Shown in pieces: positions 63,101 to 64,000 of a stretch of 64,000 bases of DNA. The notes under the pieces were generated by a model. That model saw only the letters and a list, made by a program, of their open reading frames with translations, made no database searches and was not told the DNA's origin. Location of the stretch: contig CP019636.1 in the NCBI GenBank assembly GCA_002163975.1, forward strand, positions 310,001 to 374,000, given 5' to 3'. Every line of letters begins with the position of its first letter. Positions within the stretch are counted from its first letter, which is position 1. The translations under genes were made by a program, and so were the position numbers. This DNA is from Nostocales cyanobacterium HT-58-2. Its GTDB lineage: Bacteria; Cyanobacteriota; Cyanobacteriia; Cyanobacteriales; Nostocaceae.

Positions 63101-64000
63101 CCGTCGCGCCCTTCCAGCACCTGACACAACGCTTGACCAACAAGCAAGTTATGTTGCCCCCTGTAATGAGACAGAACGCCAGCTAACCCAAATTTGGGAA
63201 GAAATTTTAGGAATCCAACCCGTTGGTGTCAGGGACAACTTCTTTGACCTAGGTGGACATTCCTTGCTTGCAGTGAAGTTATTCGCCCAAATAGAGAAGA
63301 AATTCGCCAAAAAACTACCCCTCGCTACTCTCTTCCAATCTGGTACAGTAGAAGCTCTTGCCCAATTGCTTTCTCCGGAAGAAGCAGTCAGTTCTCAGGT
63401 TTTAGGAGCAGAAGATAACCAAGAGAAATTAGAAAATTCTTGGTCATGTCTGGTTCCAATTCAACCTCAAGGTTCCAAACCACCTTTTTTCTGCATCCAT
63501 CCTTTGGGTGGAGAAGTTCTACGTTACCGCTCCTTAGCACTGCACTTGGGACCAGATCAACCATTCTATGGAATACAACCGCGAGGACTCGATGGAAAAC
63601 TGCCTCCCCTAACCAGAATTGAGGACATGGCAGCGCTTTACATTCAAGAAATCCAAACTATTCAACCAAATGGTCCTTATTATCTCGGGGGGTATTCACT
63701 AGGAGGCGTTATTGCTTGCGAAATGGCTCATCAACTTCGCAAGCAAGGTCAAGAAGTCGGTGTTCTCGCCATGTTTGATACTGGTCTTCCAGGTTCTACC
63801 CAGCGAGTGCCATTCATAGTGCGAATTTTCATCCACCTCTCAAACTTGTTACAACGAGGACCTACATACCTAAGGAAAAAAATTGTAAGTTGGAATCAGT
63901 GGGCTCAATACCAACTGCGGCATAAATACCTAACTTTCTTGGGAATTCAGGAGTCTTTGCCTGAAGATGACAAGCACTTCAATATTATGGACGCTAATAT
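60105..64000 (+). CDS. Nonribosomal peptide synthetase 2: C-A(Pro)-PCP-TE, 3' end outside window
   Basis: The frame is open from ATG 60105 to the right edge. A short helical start (NINQKIAALSPAKRALLELK) looks like a docking segment. The C domain has HHIASDAWS near residue 176, the A domain has YTSGSTGLPKG near 655, the PCP has LGGHSL near 1049 and a thioesterase follows with GGYSLGG near 1195. Read by hand, the A-domain positions are D-V-Q-F-I-A-H-V-V, the proline code (methylproline codes are very similar). The C domain will join the dipeptide from NRPS 1 to proline, and the TE will release the product by hydrolysis or cyclisation. An AGAAGGA ribosome site precedes the ATG. Confidence 0.92.
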   Translation, partial: MDNINQKIAALSPAKRALLELKLKNKTTTSVKIQQTIPKRTESSSAHLSFAQQRLWFLEQLEPGSPLYHISEVLQLQGNLRIDVLQQSLDAIVAHHEVLRTNFIAQDGEPVQVINEPRSVELKVIDLKDCAIAQRSNQVQQLLQNEAQRPFNLTSDLMLRACLLQLEPQEYILVLVMHHIASDAWSRGILFEQLTTLYQAFIDGKPNPLPKLPIQYADYAVWQREWFSGDVLEKQLNYWKQQLADANPVLELPTDRPRPPVQTYRGAKHFFVLPQNLSQALYVLSRQEGVTLFMTLLAAFQVLLYRYSAQEDILVGSPIAGRNHAELEGLIGFFVNTLVLRTDVSGNPSFRELLQRVRSMAMSAYVNQDLPFEKLVEELQPERSLSYNPLFQIMFALQNTPEQTFELSGLTMTPTYVDKLTSKFDLTLFMVETEQGLQEIWEYNTDLFDASTIERMTGHFQTLLEAIVANPQQQINHLPLLTVPEQHQLLFQWNQTQTNYPLHKCIHQLFEEQVQRTPDAVAVVFENQQLTYQQLNSRANQLAHHLSSLGVGPDVLVGICVERSLEMVVGLLGILKAGGAYVPLDPAYPQERLSYMLKDSHAAVLLTSQNLKTALPEHNAHVVCLDTHWNVIAQESEENLVSGVNPENLAYVIYTSGSTGLPKGVAMKQLPLCNLIHWQLENTTVSHQAKTLQFSPISFDVSFQETFSTWCAGGTLVLIADDLRRDASAMLAFLNQKSIERLFLPFVALQQLAEVATSSESVPSSLKEIITAGEQLQITPALTNLFSRLPDCTLHNHYGPSESHVVTALTLADSVNSWVALPPIGRPIANTSIYILDSNLQPVPIGVPGELYIGGVALARGYLNRPELTQEKFICDPFTEEEGARLYKTGDLARYLNDGNIEYLGRIDNQVKIRGFRIELGELEALLNQHPAVLQAVVIVRQDIPGDKRLVAYVVPDQDAVVTTSELRHFLKEKLPEYMTPSAFVLLEVLPLTPSGKINRRALPAPDTTLDQQASYVAPCNETERQLTQIWEEILGIQPVGVRDNFFDLGGHSLLAVKLFAQIEKKFAKKLPLATLFQSGTVEALAQLLSPEEAVSSQVLGAEDNQEKLENSWSCLVPIQPQGSKPPFFCIHPLGGEVLRYRSLALHLGPDQPFYGIQPRGLDGKLPPLTRIEDMAALYIQEIQTIQPNGPYYLGGYSLGGVIACEMAHQLRKQGQEVGVLAMFDTGLPGSTQRVPFIVRIFIHLSNLLQRGPTYLRKKIVSWNQWAQYQLRHKYLTFLGIQESLPEDDKHFNIMDAN

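Overview
The window looks like chromosomal DNA of a filamentous, heterocyst-type (Nostocales-like) cyanobacterium. The evidence is many GCGATCGC (HIP1) octamers, plastid-type genes (Ycf65/PSRP-3, Tab2/Atab2), cyanobacterial families (DUF4330, DUF4347/DUF4114), abundant short palindromic intergenic repeats, and a high load of secondary-metabolite and conflict genes. The species cannot be named from the sequence alone. No tRNA, rRNA or CRISPR array was seen.

Left part (1-11.2 kb): two converging export/RiPP units. On the plus strand lie the end of a HetC/HlyB-type ABC exporter and its HlyD adaptor. On the minus strand, read right to left, is a complete lasso-peptide cluster: precursor A (11213-11016), cyclase C, RRE protein B1, leader protease B2, ABC exporter D, then a second HlyD-like adaptor and an FtsX-type permease that has no ATPase gene beside it. 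The predicted core is 38 residues, strongly cationic, with a Gly/Tyr/His-rich tail. That is unusually long for a lasso peptide, and it is the most novel-looking item here. A MITE-like element separates the precursor from the cyclase.

12-35 kb is mostly ordinary: an FHA-PAS-GAF-GGDEF-EAL c-di-GMP protein, DUF4330 protein, M48 protease, PPP-type phosphatase, a small RHH protein, Tab2, a HAD phosphatase, Ycf65 with a probable TTG start, a broken WD40 gene, a cytochrome b/molybdopterin oxidoreductase pair, a SWIM-SNF2 pair, a PIN-KTSC fusion, an HI0933-type flavoprotein, ComB, a PLP decarboxylase, a BlaI/M56 pair and a DUF421 protein.

34.9-44.1 kb is bounded by two inverted copies of a 108-bp palindromic element. 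It holds an SDR, an unknown membrane-anchored protein, a PIN toxin-antitoxin pair, an RfaE-like protein whose kinase half is truncated, a 21-bp minisatellite, and a caspase plus NB-ARC-TPR pair. That pair shares a homologous ~43-residue adaptor module, an arrangement resembling an apoptosome or inflammasome.

44-52 kb: glucan phosphorylase (with a clear terminator), a Tat multicopper oxidase, and a large DUF4347/seven-blade propeller/Calx-beta/DUF4114 surface protein.

53-64 kb: a small NRPS cluster, made of a DUF6875-like protein, NRPS 1 (half-C)-A-PCP-C-A-PCP, and NRPS 2 C-A(Pro-type)-PCP-TE, which runs off the right edge. As seen it would make a tripeptide ending in proline.
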